Part shown: positions 21,772 to 31,596 of the stretch, piece after piece
How the letters are laid out: each line of letters starts with the position of its first letter
How positions within the stretch are numbered: position 1 is the stretch's first letter
Source of the DNA: Dipteris shenzhenensis
Lineage: Eukaryota; Polypodiophyta; Polypodiopsida; Gleicheniales
DNA length: 64,000 nucleotides
Reading direction: 5' to 3' (one strand)
Assembly (NCBI GenBank): GCA_047967505.1
Contig: CM106539.1
The notes under the pieces: generated by a model
The model's input: the letters and a program-made list of their open reading frames with translations, nothing else
Told to the model about the DNA's origin: nothing
The model's database searches: none
Program-made: the position numbers and the translations under genes

Positions 21772-21880
21772 GTGGTTCCATTGCCGGGATCCACCTAACT
21801 TCTTCAATAGGGGAGCCTGTGGTTGGCTTGGTGCAAGTCCAGCAGACTAGGTGAAGAAGACAACATACTATTCAGTAAAT

Positions 21881-22340
21881 ATGTCACACACGGAGAGATC
21901 TGTGAGCCTGACTGAGGAAGAGGAAGAGTAGATGTCTCAGTCTCTTGGTAGTGACCAGGGTGCAGGAGAGGAGACCCAGTATGTTGCAGAGCATCAGGAT
22001 GATCGGACGGATGAGGAGGATGCGGAACTATTCAAGGCACAGATGCAGAGTTTCATGAGTGCTTTCACGCAGTTCACACACGATCCTCACTTCCAGAAGA
22101 TGATGAACTCAGATGTGCAGCCGAAGAAAAGGAAGCCTAAGGATGGGGATAGGGATGTTGAAGCTAATAAGCGACCACATGTCACTTTTCAAGATCAGGC
22201 CTCTCAAATCCCGTATGGTCAGCAGTAGTCTAATATGATTCCAGGAACTCAAGGTAATAATTTTCAGTCCATGGTTTCTAGACAGCAAGGAGTTTTGGCA
22301 AACCCGGTGCAGCCAGGTTACTTTGGTGGATACAATTAGA
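21881..22340 (+). pseudogene. gypsy G gag N-terminal part, split by the L1 element
   Basis: ATG at 21881 (MSHTERSVSLTEEEEE), a TAG at 21929, then in the same frame MSQSLGSDQGAGEE..., ending at a TAG (22226) in GQQ*SNMIPG. After the L1 insertion the frame resumes at 29671 with FQQAMVNPQAQFSGMP. Acidic N-terminus, a basic KKRKPKDGD patch and Gln/Gly-rich stretches. This is the gag segment missing from the first copy. Both stops are at likely Gln or Glu codons. Confidence 0.6.
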
Positions 22341-23117
22341 GTTCTAGGACCAGCTCCTGCGAGCTTCCCCCCCCCCCGCCGTACCTCTACCTCCCCCTAA
22401 CCCCTCCTTGCCTCGCCCTCTCCCACCCCTACCCCTCCGCCCTCACCTCCCCTCACCCGCTGCTGCCACCGCGCCCTCCCTCGCCACACCCGCCCCTCCT
22501 CCGCTTCACCCCTGCCCTCCGCTCTCACCCCCCCCCTCGCACCTCCGTCTCTCCCCCCCCTCACCGCAGCCCCCCCCGCCTCACCCCTCACTCCCTGCCT
22601 CACCCCCGCCTCGCTCCGCCCCCCCTCGCCACACTCCACCCCCGCCCTCGCTACCGCTCCGCTCACCCCCGCCCCGCTACCCCTTCTGCTCCACCCTGCT
22701 ACCCCTTCGCTCCACCCCGCCCTCCACCGTTCCGCTCACCCCCGCCTCCCATTCCGCCCCCTCACCCCTCGCCTCCCGCCCCCGCCCCCTCTCGCCTCTC
22801 CGCCCTCCCGTTCCACCCCCGCCCCCTCCGTCCCTCCTTCACCCCCGCCCCCCCCCCGCCCATTCGCTCCACCCCGCCCCCTCCGTCCCTCCATTCCCCC
22901 CGCCCCCCCGTCCGCCCCCTCGCCCCCACTCCGCCTCTCCCCCGCCCCCGCTTCCACTCCCGCCTCCCCACCTCACCCGTTCCCCGCCTCCACGCCTCCA
23001 CCTCGCGCCACCTCCGTTCCCGCCACACCCAGGCTCCACCCTCCCGCTTCTACCCCCCCCCCCTTTTTGGGTGGCAGCCACTTCCTCATCGGTAGCCTCG
23101 CAGTTTGTCTTGGCGGT
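22330..23117 (+). promoter_or_regulatory. C-rich 5' UTR / putative internal promoter of the L1
   Basis: From 22366 to 23063 the plus strand is almost only C with scattered T, G and A, mostly as CCCCGCC, CCCTCC and CACCCC words. It is open for 260 codons in one frame as a Pro-rich string, which I treat as compositional, not coding. By position it is the 5' UTR, which in L1 elements holds the promoter. Confidence 0.6.
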
Positions 23118-25160
23118 ATGGCGGCTCCCTGCCCGGAACCGGAGGCCCAGACGGTCCCTCCCTCTCCAGATGCCTACCGCGTCATCTTGACAGAGCAACA
23201 ATCATCTCGGGTTCAGGAGGTTGCCAATGACTTTGCCCTTACCTCTGTCTATGGCAGAGTCATTGGACATTCCCCCTCCAGATCAGCCATCAGGGACTGG
23301 CTCCAGTCCACTCTCATGCTAGAGGACGGCCATATTGAGGAGGTGGCCCTTATGGGAAGGGGCATCTTCTGGCTTAAACTCTCTAGTGCGAAAGCTGCGA
23401 GCAACCTGATTCCTGGCTCCCCCACGTCAGTGGATGGAAAGATTATCATGATAGTCCCGTGGTACCGTGGATTCAGCACAGCAGATTTTGATGCTCGGTT
23501 CCGTATACCTCGCCATCCAGTGACGCTAGTTTTTCCTGGTCTTGCTGCTGAGCTGCGGCCGATTGTTAGGGACCTGGGCCCCCACTTCGGCTGGGTTATG
23601 CACGATACTTTCGCCGATGCGGTGACTACGGCAGGAGCCCCCCGAGTCCGTGTGGCTGTGGCGGATCCTGCGACTCTCCCGGCAGTGATCGAGATCGTGA
23701 CAGGTGCCGGCAGCATCACCCAGAGCATGGTAGTCACCGAACAGCCAGGACAGTGTCTGCGGTGTCACGGCTTTGGGCACCTGGCGGCTGTTTGCCCACG
23801 CTTCGCCAGCTCTTCTCGGCCTCCCCCGCCCCCCCCCTCTCCGCCCCCTCCCCCCCCCTCCGGGCAGCCACACCAGGAGGAGCAGAGGCAGCCGGAGCCC
23901 GGACCAGAGATAGCTGGCGGCTGGACTGAGGTTAGAAGGAAAAGAGGAAAGAACAAGAAGATTTCTGATAAAGGCAAGGAGGCAGAGGTTACCCAGCCCC
24001 TGCAGCTGCACCTCAGAGACCCGACAGGCAGCCGCCCCAGGGACATGGGAGAGCACCTTCTTCGACGGTAGCCCGCCCTCCACAGCCTCAGGTCCCCCTC
24101 TCTTCCTCTCCCCAGCCTCTTCCCTTTCAGCCCCAGCCCATCCCCCAACTGCACCCCATATCTCCCGACCCGCAGTTTCAGCCCCCTCGTCCTCCTCAGT
24201 CTTCTCCCCCTCCTTCTCAGCCCCAGCTCCAGATGCAGCCCCATCCCTCCCCCCCCCGGCCTCTTTCAGCTCTCCCGCAGAGCTAGCTGCACCGACGGTT
24301 CCTCAGCCGAGGGCAGCCCCCGCTCCCCCTCCTTCTTCTCCTCCGCCAGCCGCCCCTGAGGAGTCTGAGCTGCCTATTCCCCAACCTCCTCCCCCTCCCC
24401 CTCCGCTGGCAGGACACCCTGAGTCTACACCACCACCGGAGCAGGCTTCTCCGTCCGCTATCCCCTCAGTGGCAGACTCTGACGGGCCTCAGCTTCGGGA
24501 GAGAGAGCTCCCCCGCGACTTTTACAGCTCTGGCCCCTGGGACTACTTGGATGTGGCCGACCTCGGGACCTTCCCTGCTTGCCTCGACATCAGTATCTTC
24601 CTACTCCGCAAAGGGGCGGATGGGAAGATAGCCGCCTTGGCCCCTAGGGATGGCCCTAGCTTTGCTTTCACGTTCCTTAGCAACGGCACCGAGACCTGGA
24701 CAGACGACTCGGTCTGGAAGGCTCTCAGGGAGCAGACGAATGCTCAGGTTTGCTCCTGGATAGGCCCGTCCGGTGGGCAGCTTCTCGAGACTGAGTGGTC
24801 CGAGGATGACGTGCGCCTGCGGTGGCGCTGCGCCGCCAAACGATTCAGACTGATTGTGATCCTCAGGCCCCCCTGTCTTGGCCCCTCCCCCAAGATGTCA
24901 GAGCCTGGACTCCTCAAAAACTCCGTGCCTTCTACGGGATGTCCACCTCAGAGATCTCAAGCTGGCTCGAGAAAGCTTTCGTTCATGGTACCAAAGGCCT
25001 CTCGCCTTTGCTGAAGCTTTTGAAGGACGGGCAGGAGGACCCCGCTTCCCCCTCCAAACCTTCCCATAAGCGCCAGCGCCTCCACTCCGAAATGTCAGCT
25101 TCTTCTTCGACCTCGACCGCGAGCAGACAGTTGTTCGCAGCCTCCCAGTCCTCACCATGA
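23118..25160 (+). pseudogene. L1 ORF1: RNA-binding protein with CCHC knuckle, frame broken
   Basis: ATG 23118 (MAAPCPEPEAQTVPPSP) is preferred over 23067 because it follows the C-rich leader and starts the hydrophilic N-terminus. Residues 40-190 resemble the plant L1 ORF1 domain (VIGHSPSRSAIRDWL, IFWLKLSSAKAA, FRIPRHPVTLVF). A CCHC knuckle CLRCHGFGHLAAVC lies at about 23757-23798, followed by long Pro runs and a basic RRKRGKNKK stretch, with a stop at 24071. A Pro-rich stretch to 24470 and two further overlapping frames (24469-25014 and 24822-25160, shifted near 24860) look like the C-terminal part, ending SQSSP-stop. Frameshifts lie in C tracts. ORF1 coats LINE RNA in the ribonucleoprotein. 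Confidence 0.7.
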
Positions 25161-28100
25161 GCCTACACCTCGTATCCTGGAATGTGAACGGGTTTCACTC
25201 TTCTGGCACCCGTGGTCCTAGGAAGCTCATTTTGAGACAGGAACTTCAGCCAGCAGTGATTGGTCGTTTGGATGTACTTCTGCTCCAGGAGCACAAGCTT
25301 TCGGCGGCTCACTCCCGTAGATGCGGGAAGATTCTCCCTAGTCGCTCTCACACTTATTGGGAGCCCTCGATCGGCGCACTGGGGAGGAGTGCTGGTGTCT
25401 ATACTTCCGTGGGAGAGCAGCTAGCCCAGGGAGTTTTCGGTCATGGCACGTTGATTCCAGGTCGTGCCCTTTGGGTAGGCCTGGAATTGGAGGGCTCCAG
25501 AGTTGGAATCCTCAACATTTATGCTCCCACAGATCTCCGTTGTAGAGCCACCTTCTGGAGGACACTTACAGGGATTCTCCCAGACATGGATTCCTGGATT
25601 GTTGGAGGTGACTTCAACAATCTGGAGACCTTGGAGGACCAGCAGGGCAGAGGACCGGAGTTTACAGGTATGTCTCAGATAGAGCAGTCCGCTTGGGACT
25701 CTTTTATCTTTGCGACAGGAGGAAGGGACTGTTGGCGAGACCCGTCCTTCCGGCGTTGGCACGGGAGCTTGGACTTCTCGTGGGGCTTATGCAGGGAAGG
25801 AGGCAGACTCCTAAAGAGGCTGGATAGATTTTATGTCAGTGATTGGGCCATCAGCAGAGGCGGTCAGGCCGGTATAGTTCCAGGGACGACACTCTCCGAC
25901 CATGCGCCTGTGCTCTTATCATTAGATTCGGCAGCTCAGGCCCTTCCCCCCCGCTCATGCCGGATTCCCGACTCCATTTTCTCGAGGGAGGACGTGCGCA
26001 GCAGTATTTGCAGTCTTTGGGATAGAGACTGGGGCGAGTGCGCGGATCTGGTTGATTCGGTGGCGCAAGCTTTGCAGGAGTCCAGCCAGATCTGCCAGCT
26101 CGCAGCCCTACAGGTTCGACAGGAGTGGTGGGGTAGGGAGAGAGCTCTTCGGAGGGACCTCGCCTCCATTCAGCGGCTCCAGCAGGCATCCCTGGGCTCG
26201 GAGGAGCTTCGGATCCAGGCCCTTCGAGCTAGAGCCCTTCTTGAGGAGACACTCCAGCGTCGCTCAGAGTTTTCCTATCACACCTCTCTCCTTCTGGGCT
26301 CGGAAGGGTGACCGGATGTGCAGGGAGTTCTTCAGGACACATGGCCAGAGAGCTGCAGGTGATCAGCTTCGGAGTCTCAGGACAACGGAGGGACACATCG
26401 TTACGGATTCGGGAGAGATCTTGGGGTTGGCCACCGACTTCTACAGGACCCTTTTCCAGCAGGAGCCGCTTGCTCCTCGTACTCGTCGTGCCCGTGAGGA
26501 GGTGTGGAGGCACACTCCTTCCTTGGTCCAGCCTAGCATGCAGGCGACGTTGGCACCGTTTACCACGGATGAGATGCTCGAGGCCTTGATGGCCATCGAT
26601 GGACAGAAGTGCCCAGGTGAGGATGGGCTATCCCAGGCTTCCTTCACCTCCTTCTGGGACCAGATCCATCAGCCCCTCCTAGCAGCTCTTCAGAGGATTT
26701 TCAGCAGCGGTTATATGCCAGAGAGCCTCTCCTCGGGACTGATTTGCCTCATCCCGAAGGGAGGAGATAGACAGGAGATCCGTCAGTGGCGCCCGATCAC
26801 TCTCCTTACCACTGCCTACAAAATCCTCGCCAAGATGATCAGCGCCAGAGTTCGGCGTCTACTTCCAGATCTCATTCATGACACTCAGACAGGCTTTGTC
26901 CAGGATAGCAGTATCCTGGATAATGTCTTCACCTTTTCAGAGGCGGCGGAGTGGGCTCAGCACAGCGGATCACACCTTGCCATCCTACTTCTCGACTTTG
27001 AGAAGGCCTACGATCGGGTGGACTGGTCCTTTCTGGAGGGGACTCTGGAGCGGCTAGGTTTCCCAGCAGGTTGGATTCAGGGTATTTCAGCTTTGTACAG
27101 GACAGCCTCTAGCAGAGTCATCATTGGAGGCAGGATGGGTGAGCGTTTTAGCTTGGAGAGATCAGTGCGTCAGGGCTGCCCCCTTGCTCCTTACCTGTTT
27201 CTCTTCTTCGCCGAGGCTATGACTTACTACCTTCGGGCGAGGTCTACAGGGATCAGGGGTGTTCGCCTTCCCCTCCGAGAGGACACGGAGCTCTTGGACT
27301 CGGAGTACGTGGATGACACAGCCCTGTATGTCCAGGACGATGAGTTGATGCTGGAGAGGGTGAGGATGGCCCTGGAGGTCTTCTGTTCGGCTGCTGGTGC
27401 GAAAATCAACTGGAACAAATCAATTGGTTTTCTCACAGACCCTGGGGCGCGTTCTCAGTGGGGGAGGTTTTTGGGTTTTAGGTGGATCCCGCGGGGACAG
27501 ACAGCTAGATACCTGGGTTTTCAGGTCGGCCTGGACATCACGCCAGCTCAGCAGTTTCTCCCGGTGCTAGATTCCATCCGACGGAAGCTGGCTTTCTGGA
27601 GCACTGCTAAGCTTTCCCTTGCAGGTCGTGCCTTGGTAGTCAACCAAGTCCTCCTTGCCACGGCTTGGTATGTGGCTTCCTGTTGGTGTTTCTCGAGATC
27701 CAGCGTGGCACAGCTTAGGAGGCTGGTTCGGAACTTCCTTTGGTCCGGGGAGGATGGCCTCAGAGATACCAGAGCCAGGGTTGCTTGGCAGACAGTCATT
27801 CTTCCGCAGGCTGAGGGAGGCCTGGAAGTCATCGATCCAGAGCTGCAGAGTCAGGCCTTGTTAGGCAAGTTAGTCATCCGCGGTTTGACCCCGGGGGGGC
27901 AGACGTGGAAGATGCTACTTCAGCAGGGGGTCGGTTCTTGTGTCCCACGCCGAGGTGGAGAGTGGCTCCCGTCCCTCAGGTGGATCTTCACTTCCACCCC
28001 GCTCACTCAGCCCCGTTCCCCACTCGTTCGTAGCCTCCTCATGGTTTGGAGGCGGCTCCGCCTCAGCCTCATTCAGTCCCCTCCCCGCTGTCAGGAGGAG

Positions 28101-29539
28101 ATCGATCGCCAGCCGCTTATCTGGAATGATCAGGTCAGAGATGCCGAGGGCCGTCAGTTGGGGGAGAGATCACATATCAGGTGGGATGGCTGGATGAGGG
28201 AGCCAGCCCGGTCCCTTCGAGTTTGGAGGGACACGTACAGACATTTGGAGGCGGCTGATCTCGCAGACGCAGCTGGAGGTGCACGTGGAGCCCAGGCGAG
28301 ACGCACGGAGATCGACGGCGCGATCCCAGCTGATTGGTTGGTTCCACCTGAGCCTCAGATCCTCATGCCTGGTGACGACCGTTGGCTGGGACAGTTCACC
28401 CCCCGTGGCATCCCACTGGTGGTCGCAGGACGTATGGACGACTCCTCTATTTCCTTCTTCGCGGTTATGGGGGATGGATGACTCAGGAGAGAGGATGCAC
28501 TCATCGACCCCCTACTCCCATGGCAGAGGGTTCGGGTCGTAGGCCTTTTGGGGAAGGTCTGGCGTACTGATCCTAACATTGAGCAGGATCAGATGTTGCT
28601 TTGGCGACTCTGGCTCTGGGAGGGGCGGGCCTTGTCAGAGCTTGATTGGGACCCAGGAGAGTGGAATTGGCCAGAGATTGTGACAGGACAGGGGCCGACC
28701 TCCTTCTTTGCCTACAGCACGACTTTGGGCAGGCGAGTTCTTGGGAGGATGCAGAGCCGCCCCCCCACCCAACGGCCCAGCTGGTATGCACAGGGTATTT
28801 CCAGATTCTTTTTGCAGGCCTTCTGGAAGGCCTTGTGGGAGAGCTGGCGGCCGCGGAAGATCTCCTACTTCCTGTGGCTTCTCGCCCACAAAGGTCTTCC
28901 GGTGGGGAGCTGGTTGAGACAGATAGGCCAGGACGGACGCTGTCAGATCTGCCATGAGGTTGAGGAGTCACCAAAACACTGCCTGTGGAGCTGCACTCGC
29001 GCCCAGGAAGTGTGGAGGTGGACTTTCGGGATTCTCACTCGCGCAGCACCAGAGCTAGGTTTGATCACTTGGGGCGCGTTTTGTTGGTGCAGCACCGCAC
29101 TTGGTCTACATCACTTATTCGAGGCATACCAGCAGGACCCCACTTTCCTTATCACACATGGAACATGGGGCCGCTCGAGGGTATCCCGCAGCACCTAGCA
29201 GAGGCGGATACAGGAGTTCAGGAGAGGCAGCCAGTCTGGGAGATTATTAGCAGCATCGGGTGGCACATTTGGACCTCGCGTTGCACGCGGATCCTCGGTG
29301 GCACCTCCTTATCGACTGCCCAGATCATGACTGATATTTGGTGCGAGATTATTCATACCCTCAGAGGCCAGTGGGACCAGATTCAGGGAGATTCCCGGTC
29401 CGGTCAAGAGAAGCGGAGACGCTTCCTCCGGGCTTGGAACACTCAGGGCCTCTTCTTCGAGCAGACTTCGCAGGGCCTTCGGTGGCGCTACTCACCACCC
29501 CGATGGCTGTTCATTCACACTCGCCTTATCCCGCCGTGA
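25157..29539 (+). pseudogene. L1 ORF2: endonuclease, reverse transcriptase, zf-RVT
   Basis: The ATG at 25157 overlaps the upstream stop as ATGA. 25157-26270 is the APE-type endonuclease (SWNVNG, LLQEHK, NIYAP, GGDFN, SDHAP). After a one-base shift near 26270 the RT follows to 28481: LIPKGGDRQEIRQWRPITLL, LLDFEKAYDRVDW, VRQGCPLAPYLF, and YVDD (about 27305) where most L1s have YADD. A TGA at 28479 interrupts. The same frame then gives FLWLLAHKGLPVG and CQICHEVEESPKHCLWSC, the zf-RVT Cys-His domain. A last shift near 29150 leads to the C-terminus (RYSPPRWLFIHTRLIPP) ending at 29539. The enzyme nicks target DNA and primes cDNA there. At least three lesions make this copy defective. Confidence 0.88.
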
Positions 29540-29670
29540 GAGAGTGATTTATTTTGTTACCTTTTAGGGCTGTGTCCGATTTGTGAACGCAGCCCGTCAG
29601 CTACAAGCTGACCTTTTGTATCTTGTTCTCGAAGTAATATAATTAGCACTGTTTTTTCGGCAAAAAAAAA
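29540..29670 (+). other. L1 3' UTR and poly-A
   Basis: About 120 bp ending AATATAATTAGCACTG, TTTTTTCGGC and A9 at 29662-29670, directly followed by the second target duplication. Confidence 0.8.
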
Positions 29671-29795
29671 GGTTACTTTGGTGGTGGTTCAGTGTTTCAG
29701 CAGGCTATGGTCAACCCACAAGCCCAATTTTCGGGTATGCCTACTAGTCAAACAGTTGGGTTTCACGCTAGTTTACAAGCCATGGGACAGAACAT

Positions 29796-30015
29796 GAGGC
29801 TTCCGGGCTCTGCCAGCTGATTTTTAGTAACTTTCCATGCGTGGGTGTTCGCTTCTAAGCTGCTTTGGGGGCTGTGCCACAGCAGAATCAGCTTATCTCC
29901 GTGGATCTAGGGTTTTCCAGCAAGGGTGACCTCTCTTCTGTGGATTCCGGGTAGAAGAAGGCTTGTCTTTGCTTGCTTTTTCCGTTCCCTGATTGGTTGC
30001 TGGCTAGTTATTGTA
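29796..30015 (+). repeat. gypsy G LTR fragment, third copy
   Basis: Begins GAGGCTTCCGGGCTCTGCCAG directly after gag sequence (29671-29795) and matches 20963-21178, ending CTAGTTATTGT. Both ends are internal to the LTR, so this is a deletion or recombination junction, not an insertion end. Confidence 0.8.
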
Positions 30016-30287
30016 GCAAGCGCTTGTAGACTGCGTCATGTTGTAAATTGTAGGTCGATGTTGCAATCCTTGTCTGCTGATGCAATCGTATGCCTCTACT
30101 ATTTGCGTGCGTGCGTGCTGCTGTGCTAGTCGTTGAAGCAGGCATCTATTGGTCTGCTGCGTCAGTTGGAGCTTGCAACAATTATGCTTACTTGTTGGTT
30201 CTGCTTTTGATGGCTATTATTGTACATCTTAGGTCATGGTTTGCATGCTAGCCATACATGTTTATTTGCATGATGATAGAAAGTGAT
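30016..30287. other. no recognisable gene
   Basis: Short stretch between two repeat families, with TGCGTGCGTG and ATGCATG-like words. No motif or ORF of note. Confidence 0.4.
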
Positions 30288-30920
30288 TGTTGATTGTGGA
30301 ACTAACGGTAGATAGGCCAGTGGAGGCGTGGGTAAAGAGTATGTAGCTAAAAAAGCAGTCGCACCTCCCCAAAAAAGCAGCAGTCAATATTTTTGCAATA
30401 ACTTTTGATCCGTAGCTCGAATTTGGGAGTTTTTGTTATCAACGCGAAGCTGAGATCGAGATCTACGACTTTCTAGAAGAATTCGGGGCAGAGAAGTGGG
30501 TTGAAAACATAGAATATGACAGGCAATTGGTTTGTGTTGACAGGCTGCTCCTATTTTGCAGCACAGATTGAACCTTGGGAGAACCGCTCCCTAGCATCAG
30601 CATTGATCCTCTTGTCAAATGTTAGGTATGCTTGTCCTTACGGGAAATCAACTTGAGGGATTGCATATATCATGTTTGTGAATATTATGTTTCCAGCATA
30701 GCAAAGTCCTTATGGGAAATCAACTTGAGGGATTGCATATATCATATTTGTGAATATTATGTTTCCAGCATAGCAAAGTCTAGAGAGCATGGGATGTTGC
30801 AAGCGATCAAGAGATTGATGAAATATACAGGTTAAGAGTTCATCTCCGATGCGCTTATTGTGTTTGTGATTTGAAGAGCTGTTATAATGGTCACTTACAG
30901 TCCCTCGGTTTCTCTTATCA
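30288..30920 (+). repeat. gypsy H LTR, first copy, with internal 72-bp duplication
   Basis: Starts TGTTGATTGTGGAACTAA and ends TCTCTTATCA. It aligns with 31597-32047 plus 33160-33249. Inside, 30634-30705 and 30706-30777 are a tandem pair (GGAAATCAACTTGAGGG in each). The second LTR has a single copy. Confidence 0.8.
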
Positions 30921-31016
30921 CTATTTTGGAGTCCTGGCAAGGAGTTTCCTCAAGAATTCTTGGTGACTGAGGAGAAATACTCACATCACATATGTAGCTG
31001 TTGTTGCAAGAGCGAG

Positions 31017-31550
31017 ATGGCCCAAGATTTCCCTAAGTTTCTTGGGTTACCTAATGAGGATGCTTCTCAATTCATCAAAGACCTGGAGTTCACAGCGCTA
31101 CTAAAAGACAGAGAAGGACTAGGAGTTCTATTGCAAGTCCTACACTATTGTCTGCAACGTGAAGCGAGGATATGGTTTCAAAGTTTTGTGCAAGGTGTAT
31201 CGAGAATCCAAAATCGAGATGTTGAATACCAAGAGGTAAGAGCTGCTTTTTTGGTCCAAGATGCATGAATAAGATATCCAATCAGATTTGGAAAGAGTTG
31301 AGCAAGTGCCCAATCAGGAAGTGGACCACTACCTACATCGCTTCGCTCAGCTATGGCATGAATGGAAGCAAGGCTTCTTTGCATCCTGAAGTCCCACCCC
31401 AAGTACTGAAGATCGAGAGATTTGTTGCTAGGCTCATGTAGGATCTCAGATTGAAGGTGGAACTGAAGAATCGTCGTTGGTTTGATGAAGCTATTGAAAT
31501 TGCATGTGCCAAGCAGTGGATAATGCACCAGTTGGGTTTAATCAATGTGT
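31017..31550 (+). pseudogene. gypsy H gag remnant
   Basis: ATG at 31017: MAQDFPKFLGLPNEDASQF, then LHYCLQREARIWFQSF, a gypsy gag start (the usual GLP.DA..F and A..W...L blocks). It is broken by a stop at 31266 and continues in another frame as RVEQVPNQEVDHYLHRFAQLW, typical of gag. No protease or RT follows: the second LTR begins at 31597, so the whole pol is gone. Confidence 0.7.
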
Positions 31551-31596
31551 CGAGTTTACAAGGGAAGTCATCTTATGTATCAAAGCTTGTTAAGCT

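Larger units (their letters stand above)
22330..29670 (+). mobile_element. full-length L1-type LINE, 14-bp TSD
   Basis: 7,341 bp inserted in gypsy gag. GGTTACTTTGGTGG occurs at 22316-22329 and again at 29671-29684, right after a terminal A9, giving a 14-bp target duplication. Inside are a C-rich 5' region, ORF1 with a zinc knuckle, ORF2 with endonuclease, reverse transcriptase and a C-terminal Cys-His domain, a 3' UTR and poly-A. All domains are present, but about four frameshifts or stops are needed to explain the reading, so it is probably inactive. The 5' end with the long C-rich block suggests a complete, non-truncated insertion. Confidence 0.93.

Noticed and set aside
21773-21790. Firm call of a tRNA primer site (TGGTTCCATTGCC)
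   Set aside because: It begins TGG and is well placed, but I could not match it to a known tRNA 3' end, so it is mentioned only as tentative.
22408-23190. 260-codon Pro/Ser-rich open frame
   Set aside because: Pure product of a C-rich tract: other frames and the minus strand are equally open, with no domain. It lies in the LINE 5' UTR.
23249-24244. 160-185-codon minus-strand frames opposite LINE ORF1
   Set aside because: Shadows of the GC-rich coding strand. The plus-strand frame has the CCHC knuckle and ORF1-type core.
28479-28481. Programmed stop or readthrough between LINE RT and the zf-RVT domain
   Set aside because: Other frame breaks exist in the same ORF2, so a random nonsense mutation is the simpler reading.
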